Source of the DNA: Bin80 sp965261255
Lineage (GTDB): Bacteria > Bacteroidota > Rhodothermia > Rhodothermales > Bin80
Reading direction: 5' to 3'
Length of the DNA: 64,000 nucleotides
Assembly: GCA_965261255.1 (NCBI GenBank)
Contig: CBDHCQ010000004.1
Coordinates: 3,348,001-3,412,000, forward strand
Both the position numbers and the translations under genes were made by a program. This document shows, one piece after another, positions 1-8,600 of this stretch. Within the stretch, counting starts at the first letter, position 1. Each line of letters begins with the position of its first letter. Below the pieces are notes generated by a model. It was not told the DNA's origin and did not search any database. It saw nothing but the letters and a program-made list of their open reading frames with translations.

Positions 1-448
1 GACTCGCCGCTGAGTTCAATGCGATGGGGGGGCTGTACGAGTCGATCCAGGATGGCGTCTGCTAGCGTGGGATTCGCCATGGACTGGTGCCAGTGTTCGA
101 CGGGTACTTGGCTTGTGGCAATGGTTGAGCGATTCTGGATTCGATCATCCAGAATCTGGAAGAGGTCTTCTTGTTGCGTTTGAGTCAGCGGACTGAGCCT
201 CCAATCGTCCAGCCCGAGGACATCCAGTTTTGGAGTTAATTCAGGACTTTCAGATATCGACCATCAGCCCGAGCAATGCTTAATTCTTCAAGGAGTCGAG
301 GCAAGCGGTGATAGCATGCGCTTTCCTCTCTTGAGGATGAACTCTGTGACCGGTTTGGCGCTCCCCCGGCCGGCCAACAATTGCTTCTTGGAGCTCGCAT
401 GCGATTGATAGGACAGCAGCTCCGACTCCCGCGGATTGCGTTCCGCAA
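1..448 (-). pseudogene. IS21-family IstB ATPase remnant
   Basis: Read on the minus strand, the first 240 bases encode the C-terminal part of an IstB-type transposition helper ATPase: LDVLGLDDWRLSPL is the Walker B region, followed by STIATSQVPVEHWH and then DPTLADAILD-like and HRIELSGES stretches typical of the family. The preceding part of the protein (YHRLPRLLEELSIARADGRY) lies in another frame at about 236-320, so at least one frameshift separates the two halves, and the Walker A region further upstream is degraded. The gene runs off the left edge of the window. No partner istA is visible. IstB assists the IstA transposase of IS21 elements; this copy should be non-functional. Confidence 0.7.
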
Positions 449-579
449 TCAGCGCCTGTTCCTACAGCTCCTTGACAGTAATGGGGATCAAGGGTTCTAC
501 ACAAAACATTTGAGCCGCTATTTCGGGAGCTGGATGCACTCACGCATCCGCATGTCCTCAAGGAGTCGAAAACGGGCAA

Positions 580-1020
580 AGTACGGGCTATGCTCCTGAT
601 TCGTGGGATAGCCTAATAAAGGCAGCAGAGAAAGCACACATCAAGCACGAAACCCTGAAAAAGGCCGGTTTAATCGTTGAGCGGAAAGACGGCAAAGGCT
701 ACTATGATCGGTTTCGGGAACGAATTATGTTTCCTATTCAATCGCATGTGGGCAAATTTGTCGGTTTCGGGGGACGGCTCCTTGCAGATAACCCAAAAGT
801 ACCGAAATACGTCAACACACCTGAGACGGAGGTCTATCATAAAAGCACCGTACTCTACGGCCTGTACTAGTCCAAACGGACGGCGCGCCAGGAGGCGAGC
901 ATTCTTCTGGTGGAAGGATACACGGATCAGCAGCATGCTGCGGAACTGCTCTTACCCTTCAACAGGTTGGACTATTGGGACGATATGTGAAGGAGATCCA
1001 GCTACTCTACGATAAGGAGC
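580..1020 (+). pseudogene. dnaG: DNA primase (DnaG) internal fragment, broken
   Basis: The frame from about 586 reads GYAPDSWDSLIKAAEKA, then GKGYYDRFRERIMFPI, VGFGGRLL and PKYVNTPETEVYHKS, ending in YGLY and a TAG stop at 868-870. These are the conserved N-terminal core and start of the TOPRIM region of bacterial DnaG. After the stop the same frame gives LLVEGYTD (TOPRIM Glu motif). The sequence then shifts frame and continues with CGTALTLQQVGLLGRY and LLYD. There is no start, no zinc-binding domain and no C-terminal helicase-binding domain. It is therefore an internal fragment with a nonsense codon and a frameshift or deletion near 920-940. It may derive from a plasmid or element primase rather than the chromosomal gene. 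Confidence 0.7.
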
Positions 1021-1298
1021 TCGATAAGGATGATCTGGAAGATTTACGGATGTGGGCGAAAAGCAGTTTGGAGTGGCTCTGGAACGAGTGTCCGGGCAAG
1101 CTGACGAAAGCCGTGCTGCACATGGATGAATCCCGACCGCATATTCACGTATTCATTCGTCCGGTGGATGAGTGGGGACATCTGTCCTACAAAAAATATT
1201 TCTCGGGCTCGGACAAACTTCGCAAACTGCATCAGTCCCGCGAGGCCTCATTGAACTGGATGGGGGTGATGTCAAATATGATCAAGGTTGCAGTGTAG
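1015..1298 (+). pseudogene. MobV/Pre-family relaxase fragment
   Basis: Directly joined in frame to the end of the DnaG fragment is a segment carrying HMDESRPHIHVF, which fits the HxDExxPHxH metal-binding motif of MobV/Pre plasmid mobilisation relaxases. It is followed by KKYFSGSDKLRKLHQS, resembling the family's FFGGxxKLxxLQ stretch. Only about 90 residues of a protein that is usually 300-450 residues remain. The N-terminal catalytic Tyr region and the C-terminus are missing, and the reading frame ends at 1298. Relaxases nick plasmid DNA at oriT; this fragment cannot do so. It indicates that a mobilisable plasmid or integrative element once inserted here. Confidence 0.6.
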
Positions 1299-1457
1299 GC
1301 TGTTATCTGATTTTCCAGTAGTAGAACCGCAATTCGAGAATCTGCTTAAATGGATATACCAGACTTGCTGAGCGGTGGGTTGTATCTAGGCGCTTGGTCC
1401 ACGCTGCCGTCTTGGTGAACTCCTTTATGTACGAATCCCGGCTGCAGCTCTGACGGA

Positions 1458-2225
1458 TCACACGTTTGCCAATGCTCGTCCAGTGGGAATCACAAGGACC
1501 TCATCCAATGCCTTCAATTCAGAAAGAAGCCCGTCAAGATGAGAAGCAGAAAGAGGGCCCCAACCCTCTTCATCCAAACCGTGGGCATTGAAGATCAGCC
1601 ATCCGCCGGGCGAGGCCAGAAACCGATTAATCTCCTCCGAAAGAAAGGAATCAATATTGCCGGGACCGTAGCTGCTGCAGATCAGCTTCTTCTGCCCGGC
1701 GTGTGGCAGTGCGTTAATCTGTGCATAACCCGTTCGAAAAGCCTTCACTTGATCGGCAAGCCATTCCTCTATGGCAGGAGTTGAAGCATTGTAGGGAAAG
1801 TTGAAAATGGCTTGCTGGGGTTCGAATCCATTCAGTGCTTCGCTGAAGTAATCCAGACAGCGCATGATCAAGTCCTTGGCGACTTGCAGCGGTACTTCGG
1901 TCAGATTCTGATGCTTATACCCGTGAGGCATAATTTCATGGCCACGCGCAACCAATTCGTTCCACAACCCAAAGTCACCCACTGGAAAACGGTGATATTC
2001 GTCGGGCGGAACGAAGTCATCATGGTGGGCCGTGGCAACAACGTTGATGCAGGCCGACAACCCGTGCTTCTCGAAGATCTTTACCGTTTCTAGACTCGAT
2101 TTGCGAAATCCGTCATCGAAGCTAAGCGTGATTACGTGGGTCTTCTGCCGCTTGACCGCTGCAGCAAGTGCAGACAGTCCTACACTCTTCAAAAAGCTCC
2201 GACGGGTTATGGAATCCAAACGCAT
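1458..2225 (-). CDS. Polysaccharide deacetylase family protein
   Basis: A 255-residue protein with the NodB-homology fold of carbohydrate esterase family 4. It starts with a twin-arginine-like leader (RRSFLKSVGLSALAAA), so export is likely. LSFDDGF (Asp37, Asp38) is the first catalytic/metal motif, and MPHGYKHQNL supplies the H-x3-H metal pair (His101, His105). Family members remove N- or O-acetyl groups from cell-wall or capsular glycans in a metal-dependent reaction; the substrate cannot be read from sequence. The start codon lies 2 bases from the sulfatase stop, making this the last gene of a seven-gene minus-strand run that begins with dnaE. The pairing with a sulfatase suggests joint processing of a decorated polysaccharide (inference). 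Confidence 0.8.
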   Translation of the reverse strand: MRLDSITRRSFLKSVGLSALAAAVKRQKTHVITLSFDDGFRKSSLETVKIFEKHGLSACINVVATAHHDDFVPPDEYHRFPVGDFGLWNELVARGHEIMPHGYKHQNLTEVPLQVAKDLIMRCLDYFSEALNGFEPQQAIFNFPYNASTPAIEEWLADQVKAFRTGYAQINALPHAGQKKLICSSYGPGNIDSFLSEEINRFLASPGGWLIFNAHGLDEEGWGPLSASHLDGLLSELKALDEVLVIPTGRALANV

Positions 2226-2227
2226 GG

Positions 2228-3700
2228 CTACTTCGCAGTTCGCTTTCGAGACTCCATCAATAGTTTCAGCTGAGCCAAAGTATCTGCATAGATGGGATCG
2301 TTGACCAGATTGTTGATCTCCTTCGGGTCAACTTCGTAATCGTAAAGTTCGGTACCTGCATTTCCGCCATTCCATTCGGTGTACCGGAATCGTTCGGTGC
2401 GAATCGAATATCCCATCACGCTCCGAGCGCTTATTTCAGGATGCATCCACGCGGCCCTGCTCCAAGCAACCGTAAAGGCGGTTGCTCTGCCTGGGCGATC
2501 TGTGTCCTCCAGAATGGGGCGCAGGCTTGCCCCTTTGAGGTGCTCAGGTGCGGGCAGGCCGGCCAAATCCACCAGTGTGGGATATAAATCCACCAACTCT
2601 ACTAGTGCCTCTGAGCCAGCGCCTTTCCGCAGCCCCTCCGGCGCAGCAACAATAAGTGGGACACGAACGGATCCCTCGAACAGATCGCCTTTCTGCCAGA
2701 GTCCGTGATGGCCCAGATGATATCCGTGATCAGAGACGAACACAATAATGGTATTGTCGTCCAGATCCAGTCGCTCCAGTGCATCCAGGAGGCGACCCAC
2801 CTGCGCGTCCATAAACGATACTGACGCATAGTAGGCCTGGATGATTTCGCGACGCTTTTCCATGGTCAGTTCGCGCTGCCTTGGTCGATCGGCCAGAGCC
2901 GCGATTGGTATATCAACTCGATCACCTGGCTGCTCGAGAACGGGATCGATTTGATCCAGCGGATACAATTCGAAGTAGGGAGCCGGAGCCACAAACGGCG
3001 TGTGCGGGCGATAAAATCCGACCGCAAGGAACAAGGGCGTGCCCGTCCGAGATGGGTGATGCTCTTCCATAATCCGGATAGCCGCAGTCGCACCTAACTC
3101 ATCTGTGTGGGCTCCATCTTCCGGGTCCATGCTCAGCCAGCTTAGCGTTCCGCCATACTGGTTTGGAACAAGAGTATGGATGCGGTCGTGAACCTCGCGA
3201 TCAATTCCGCGCGGATTTACGGTTTCGGACCACGACGCAGGATCATCCATGCCGTCCGTGCCAATTTGGCTTGGAACGCCATAGTGGAAGAGCTTTCCTA
3301 CCCGGGCTGCATGGTACCCGTGCTCCCTAAACCATTGGGGAAGTGTAGGAATATCCGGAATGTATTGACGGAGGCTGTCCTGATTGGTCAGTACGCCGGT
3401 TTGTTCAGGGTAGAGTCCGGTTAGAAAACTAGATCGACTAGGGCTACAGACAGGATACTGACAGTATGCACGATCGAACCTAACGCCGCGAGCAGCTAAG
3501 CGGTCGATGTGCGGGCTGCTTACCAGATCGTGGTCGTATGTACCGAGGTCCGCGTTCAGGTCGTCAACAGCAATGAAGAGAACATTTGGCGGATCCGATT
3601 CTTGGGTACACGACGCAGCAAACAGCCCGAAGACAAGCATGATCGTCGGAACAAACAAGTCGGGCACGCAGCAATAGCGATGTCGTGTCTTGCGGCTCAT
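2228..3700 (-). CDS. Sulfatase lipoprotein, iduronate-2-sulfatase-like
   Basis: A type I sulfatase. PNVLFIAVDDLNADLG gives the metal-binding Asp pair, and CSPSRSSFLTG is the C-x-P-S-R signature whose Cys must be converted to formylglycine by a separate enzyme. A later FVSDHGYHLGHHG motif and the overall order resemble iduronate-2-sulfatase and related choline-sulfatase-like enzymes. The reading frame opens with a GTG at 3769, but the ATG at 3700 places a basic n-region and a lipobox (FAASC) at normal spacing, so I prefer it. Lipoprotein export puts the enzyme in the periplasm or on the surface, where it would hydrolyse sulfate esters of polysaccharides. No anaerobic or FGE-type maturase is visible in the window. 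About 490 residues is normal for the family. Confidence 0.85.
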   Translation of the reverse strand: MSRKTRHRYCCVPDLFVPTIMLVFGLFAASCTQESDPPNVLFIAVDDLNADLGTYDHDLVSSPHIDRLAARGVRFDRAYCQYPVCSPSRSSFLTGLYPEQTGVLTNQDSLRQYIPDIPTLPQWFREHGYHAARVGKLFHYGVPSQIGTDGMDDPASWSETVNPRGIDREVHDRIHTLVPNQYGGTLSWLSMDPEDGAHTDELGATAAIRIMEEHHPSRTGTPLFLAVGFYRPHTPFVAPAPYFELYPLDQIDPVLEQPGDRVDIPIAALADRPRQRELTMEKRREIIQAYYASVSFMDAQVGRLLDALERLDLDDNTIIVFVSDHGYHLGHHGLWQKGDLFEGSVRVPLIVAAPEGLRKGAGSEALVELVDLYPTLVDLAGLPAPEHLKGASLRPILEDTDRPGRATAFTVAWSRAAWMHPEISARSVMGYSIRTERFRYTEWNGGNAGTELYDYEVDPKEINNLVNDPIYADTLAQLKLLMESRKRTAK

Positions 3701-3776
3701 ATCGGCAGTTGGAATTTGGTCATGATCGCGCGAGTCGGTCGGCGTATGACTTGGTAATTTACAGTCCACACCAAGG

Positions 3777-4193
3777 TCAATAATAGCGTTCTAGGCGTTC
3801 GCGGCTCTCGGGGTTATATTGCTTACGTATCCAGTACGTCTTCGCATTGGGATCAAGTTTGCGACGTAGTGGATCTCTGCCAAAAAGCCGCATGAGCAAG
3901 CCGGTGGGAATAAACAGCAACACGAAGATCAGGGTCAGCAGGATCCGGGTCATTATGAACCCGAGAAGCACCGCCAGTGCCATCCATGGTTTGTACAATG
4001 GCCGCAGAATTGCCGGGGCTGCAAGTCCGGCTATTAAGAGCAATACCCCTATACTGGATATCACAATTACTCCCGGAACAGCGCGCCAGTAAAGCACGCC
4101 TGCAACGACCAGAAGCGCGGTCCCCAGTGTGATGCCAAAGGAGCGCAGTTGACGTCGGTTTGGACTAAGTGAGCGCAGCTCTTCGCGCAGCAT
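3777..4193 (-). CDS. SxtJ-like small membrane protein
   Basis: A 138-residue protein with three or four hydrophobic segments (about residues 20-37, 41-60 and 70-104) and a basic C-terminal tail (RDPLRRKLDPNAKTYW). This order of helices, with the WI(R)KQY tail, is the pattern of the SxtJ membrane-protein family. That family is named from saxitoxin clusters but is widespread and of unknown biochemical role, and it is often next to carbamoyltransferase or glycan genes. The start overlaps the end of the amidotransferase gene by 29 bases, implying translational coupling. No catalytic motif is visible. The family assignment is from recognition of the pattern only. Confidence 0.6.
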   Translation of the reverse strand: MLREELRSLSPNRRQLRSFGITLGTALLVVAGVLYWRAVPGVIVISSIGVLLLIAGLAAPAILRPLYKPWMALAVLLGFIMTRILLTLIFVLLFIPTGLLMRLFGRDPLRRKLDPNAKTYWIRKQYNPESRERLERYY

Positions 4194-4869
4194 CCCGATA
4201 TTCTCTGGCCTGTCGTATGAGATTTCGAAATAAAGATCTTAGCCTCATACGCTCTGGATGAAACTGTACGCCAATGTGCGTGCCATCCGTACGCTCTATT
4301 GCTTCAATGACACCATCAGCGCCCCTGGCACTCACCGAATAGTTGGTGCCCGCATCACGCACGGCCTGGAAATGCCGCGAGTTCACCATGCCCAAGTCCG
4401 ATTCCCAGATCCGCGCAAGATGGCTTCCCGGCACTATGGCCACAGGATGGTTCTGTGCCCCACGTTTCTCGCTGTGGACAGAGGCGGCGTCTACCTGCTT
4501 TTCCACATCAGCATATAATGATCCACCGGCCCGGACGCAGAGTAACTGCATTCCATAACAAATACCAAGAATCGGTAGATTTCGTTCGACCGCGGTATCC
4601 AGGATCAGGTTATCTGATTCCCATCGTTCCGGATTCACGGCCTGCAGCTGAGCGGGCAGGCTTCCCAACATCCCGACGACGATGCCCGGCCCACCAGGAA
4701 TGATCAGCCCATGAATCTGATCGCACAACTGTGCTGCTTCTTCAACAGTGCCGACAAGCGGCATGAGCACTGATTGTCCATCGGCATCTTTCACCGCACC
4801 CACATAAGCGTGATCAAGCCGGTATTTTCCATCCTCAAAGGAGGTCGTTATGCCTATTAATGGTTTCAC
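4165..4869 (-). CDS. Class I glutamine amidotransferase / gamma-glutamyl hydrolase (peptidase C26 type)
   Basis: A 234-residue stand-alone glutaminase-type domain. IIPGGPG is the oxyanion strand region, GICYGMQLL carries the nucleophile Cys104, and GVQFHPE supplies the catalytic His204 and Glu206, so the triad is complete. Homologues of this length (PuuD-like) hydrolyse gamma-glutamyl amides such as gamma-glutamyl-GABA, or act as free-standing amidotransferase domains. The substrate is not decidable here because no putrescine-pathway genes are nearby. The gene overlaps its upstream neighbour (Smr protein) by 4 bases (ATGA) and its downstream neighbour by 29, so it is part of the dnaE-led operon. 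It is cytoplasmic, with no signal peptide. Confidence 0.8.
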   Translation of the reverse strand: MKPLIGITTSFEDGKYRLDHAYVGAVKDADGQSVLMPLVGTVEEAAQLCDQIHGLIIPGGPGIVVGMLGSLPAQLQAVNPERWESDNLILDTAVERNLPILGICYGMQLLCVRAGGSLYADVEKQVDAASVHSEKRGAQNHPVAIVPGSHLARIWESDLGMVNSRHFQAVRDAGTNYSVSARGADGVIEAIERTDGTHIGVQFHPERMRLRSLFRNLIRQAREYRDAARRAALT

Positions 4870-5201
4870 GGGCGTTTTTTGATATCACGTAGAGTAATGC
4901 GATTGGAGCGATACCTGTTGCCACCTTTGCGCAGAGCAACAAGCATGTGGCCTTCAGATTTGTAGGTGCTGCTTACATGCAGAGACAACTGTCCGCTGTC
5001 AATCAATTCGGTTAATGCAGACTTGATGGTGCGTCTGTTGGAACCCGTTGTAGATTTACCATGAATGATTCGCACCGAATCTCTGCCCCGGCGGGCGGAC
5101 TCAGTAATCAGCCCACGGCTTAAACGCAATGCCTCTTCAACGGAGCATCCGTGCAAATCTAGCTCCGGGCGAACTTGATCGTCCGTAAGGCGCGGTTTCA
5201 T
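4866..5201 (-). CDS. Smr-domain protein
   Basis: A 111-residue protein consisting almost entirely of one Smr domain: ELDLHGCSVEEAL is the LDxHG motif and VRIIHGKST is the HGxG-like motif. Smr domains occur at the C-terminus of MutS2 and as stand-alone proteins. They nick DNA or, in several studied cases, cleave mRNA on collided ribosomes. The canonical HGKG is HGKS here, a mild variation. Overlaps of 4 bases with arsC upstream and with the amidotransferase gene downstream show tight coupling. Whether it acts on DNA or RNA cannot be told from the sequence. Its place directly downstream of dnaE and arsC is positional only. Confidence 0.8.
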   Translation of the reverse strand: MKPRLTDDQVRPELDLHGCSVEEALRLSRGLITESARRGRDSVRIIHGKSTTGSNRRTIKSALTELIDSGQLSLHVSSTYKSEGHMLVALRKGGNRYRSNRITLRDIKKRP

Positions 5202-5620
5202 GAGTCATGAGGGTTGAAATATTCCTGTATCCAGGCCTTTATCTCGTCCCGGATACGTCTGAAGGCCTTGATTTTTGCTTGATCGGAGCCAGTGGTTGCA
5301 CGTGGATCCTCAAAGCGTCGGTGTATGTTATTCTTGGCTGGAACATACGGACAGTGCTCATGTGCAGAATCACACACGGTCACAACCGTATCCAGGTTTA
5401 CTGACAAGAATTCGTCAACCCCCTTGGAGGTATGGTGGCTGATGTTAATGCCGATTTCTTCCATAGCACCAACCGCAAATGGACTCACACCACCCGGTTC
5501 GGTTCCTGCGCTGTAGACCTCGTAATAGTCCCCAAAAAGGTGTCTCAACAGGCCCTCAGCGATTTGTGAACGGGAAGAATTGTGAGTACAGACAAACAAT
5601 ACTTTAGATTTACGCATCAT
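5198..5620 (-). CDS. arsC: Thioredoxin-dependent arsenate reductase / LMW-phosphatase fold
   Basis: The protein begins KSKVLFVCTHNSSRSQIAEG, with the C-x5-R phosphate-binding loop of low-molecular-weight tyrosine phosphatases. It also carries the extra Cys pair in VCDSAHEHCP that relays the disulfide in thioredoxin-coupled arsenate reductases. Counting from the second of two adjacent ATG codons (5617), the cysteines fall at 10, 82 and 89, the same numbers as I recall for the Staphylococcus pI258 enzyme; this favours the 5617 start over 5620. It reduces arsenate to arsenite in the cytoplasm. No arsB, acr3 or arsR lies nearby. Instead the gene overlaps the 3' end of dnaE and sits in a mixed operon, so arsenic-regulated expression is doubtful. 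Confidence 0.85.
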   Translation of the reverse strand: MMRKSKVLFVCTHNSSRSQIAEGLLRHLFGDYYEVYSAGTEPGGVSPFAVGAMEEIGINISHHTSKGVDEFLSVNLDTVVTVCDSAHEHCPYVPAKNNIHRRFEDPRATTGSDQAKIKAFRRIRDEIKAWIQEYFNPHDS

Positions 5621-8600
5621 ATTGGTTGTTTCTTCTCCATTCGAGATAAACCCGGTTCACTCCGAACGTAGACTCCAGAACTGACATAAACTCTGGTGTT
5701 GCCGCTACTTTTGCTTTTTCGCTGACCAATCTCAGGTCTTGATCATTCACTTTAATCACGAAGTGAAGCTCCTTCTCACCCTTGTTAGCCTTACAAACAT
5801 CCACAAAATAGTTTAAGTCCTCTTTTTTGAGTTGTTCGAAATCTGTAGTAATGACAATATTATCAAGGAGCTTATCGCGCAACGCACCCAATGGAGTTAT
5901 GCGATGGCTCAGGATTTTCAGTGTTCCTCCGCTATCCTCTACTGTACCTTCTGCCATCACCATAGCACCCTCTGTGAGGATGTTTTTTACTTCGGCATGT
6001 GTGGAGGGGAAACAGACAATCTCACACTGCCCGGTATAGTCCTCAAGTGTGATATTAGACATCTCCTCTCCTTTGCGGGTCTTCCTGATTTTTACTGCTG
6101 TGATGACACCACAGACCGTACACGACGGTCTTATATCCCCCTCGGCAGTCGCAGTGGACAGATCCGCCAAGGTGTTTGGAGCGCAGGAGCGTCGTTCAAT
6201 CCTCCAGTCATCCAGTGGATGCCCGGAAATATAAAACCCTGCCAACTCACGTTCCTGTTCGAGTATTTCGCCCTGTGTCCACTCTGTGCACTTGGGTAAT
6301 GTAGGTTCTGGATGTTCGGTCATAGAGCCCTCCTCGGCAAACAAGAACCCTTGTCCCAACATCTCATCCTTCCGTGCTGATTCGGCATACCGCATAGCCT
6401 GATCCACGGCAGCAACAATCTGCGCCCGATGCTCGCCAAACTTATCCAGGGCACCTACGCGCGCCAAAGAGTCAAGTGTTTTCTTGTTGAGAATACGAGG
6501 GTCAAGCCGCTTCACGAACTGAAAGAATGTCTTTGCCGGACCGTTCTTGTTCCTGTTCTCTACGATTTCGTCAACCGCTCCCCGGGCAACCCCTTTTACG
6601 GATGATAATCCAAAATAAATGACCCCTTCTTTGTTGACAGAAAATTCACCCGTGCTGTAGGTAACCGACGGGGGCTGAATCTTGAGCCCCAAGCGCCTCG
6701 CTTCGTTCAGCATGGCGATGAACTTTTTGGAATCTCCCGATACATTAGACATCACCGCTGCCATAAACTCAGCAGTGTAGTGAGCTTTGAGATATGCGGT
6801 TTGGTACGCAACAAGCGAATAGGCTACACTGTGGCTGTTATGCACCACGAAGCCATTGGCGAAGTAATTATGGTTTTCTGCCACAGTGAGGTCGTATGTG
6901 TGGGCATGTCCCGCATATACGATCCGTACAATGCTCTCCCAAGCGATGCGAGTTTTGACCCTTTCTGCACAGTCAAGGACGCCGCCGGGGTTTGTTTGGG
7001 GGATCGTTTCTTTCGGTTCCATGGTTGCCACCTTGTCCCCGACCTGCAAATCCCCCAGACGCTGCCAGCCGCCCTGCGCGCGAAACCGATGCGTAGATGT
7101 TGCGCGAATGCGGCGTCCGTTATTTGTGATCAGCTCGAAAACCGGCTTAAATCCATTATAGTAGATGGCTTCCACTTTCCTGGGAACTATATCTCCTTCA
7201 TCCGTGAGTGCATCGACCAGAAAATCTTCACATCCCCGCTCATGAAGTGTTCGGACGGTTACCTGTGCACCGGTGCGTGCATCAGTAACCAGGGTCGACT
7301 CCTCCACACATTTATTGAATCCATAGCCTGCAAACTTGTCCATCATGTCGAAGACTTCATTCGCCACTCCATCGGAAACGCCGCGTTCGTTTGCTCCCTC
7401 AACGAAGCGCTCACGCTCGGCTCTCATTACGGATTTTTTCTTCTTGCCCATTGCTCGTCGCAAGACATCAGCTGCTCCAAGCGAGTAACCGCCCATAACC
7501 TGGGCCATCTGCATGACCTGTTCCTGAAAAACGGGGATTCCATAAGTAGCTTTAAGTACCGGTTCCAGCATTGGATGCGGGTACTGTATTTCCTCGTCAC
7601 CGTGCTTTCGTTTGATATAGTTTGGAATCAGGTCCATAGGCCCTGGTCGATAGAGCGCATTCATGGCCGTCAAGTCATCCAACGAGGTGGGCTTCAACTG
7701 GACTAACCACTTACGCATACCTTCCGATTCAAACTGGAAGATGGCATTCGTTTCTGCTCTTTGAAAGAGGTCAAATGTTTTGGAATCATCCAGTGGCAAT
7801 GCATCCATATCCGGTGCACTACCGGTCCGGTGTCTGATCAGGTCGCACGTCTCATCAATAATGGTCAGGGTTGAAAGTCCCAGAAAATCCATCTTGAGCA
7901 GACCAAAATCTTCTACCCAATCTCCCGAATATTGGGTTGTCAGTACCTGTTCGTTCTTGTTTTTCGTGGTTGCCACCGGGACATGGTCGCTGACCGTACC
8001 GGGGGCTATAATGACGCCGGCAGCGTGTACACCAGTATGCCGGGCACACCCCTCCAAGGCCTGAGAAATCCTAACAAGTTTCTGGATGTCCTCACGTTTA
8101 GAGGCCTTGAACTCTTTCAGTTCTTCAATGGAATCCCAAGCTTCGTCTAAACCGGTTTGGCCATACGGGATCGCTTTGGCAATCTTGTCGGCTTCTCGAA
8201 GCGGGATCTTGAGGACGCGTGCCACATCTCGAATAGCGGTGCGTGCTCCCATGGTACCGAACGTGATTATTTGACTTACGCTGAGGCGCCCATATTTCTC
8301 GACCACGTAATCAATCACTTTGCTTCGGCCGTGGTCATCAAAGTCAATATCAATATCCGGCATTGATATCCGCTCTGGATTGAGGAAGCGTTCAAAGAGC
8401 AAATCATACTTGAGCGGATCCACGTTCGTGACTCCGAGACAGTAAGCCACAGCGCTGCCAGCGGCCGAACCGCGCCCAGGACCTACGGATACCCCCATCT
8501 CACGTGCTGCAGTCGTGAAGTCCTGTACAATCAGGAAGTAGCCGGCGTAACCCATGCGCTGGATTATGCCCAGCTCATGGTTCAGACGCGCCTGCACATC

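Noticed and set aside
1306..1445. A minus-strand open frame ending LELRFYYWKIR that faintly recalls the end of a transposase.
   Set aside because: Too short and without a start. The similarity is too weak to name a family.
1801..1840. A GGTTCGAATCC-like T-arm motif near 1817.
   Set aside because: Inside the polysaccharide deacetylase coding region and no other tRNA arms fit around it.
6780..7706. A 308-codon plus-strand open frame opposite dnaE.
   Set aside because: It lies antisense to conserved DnaE and intein motifs and shows no similarity to a known protein.
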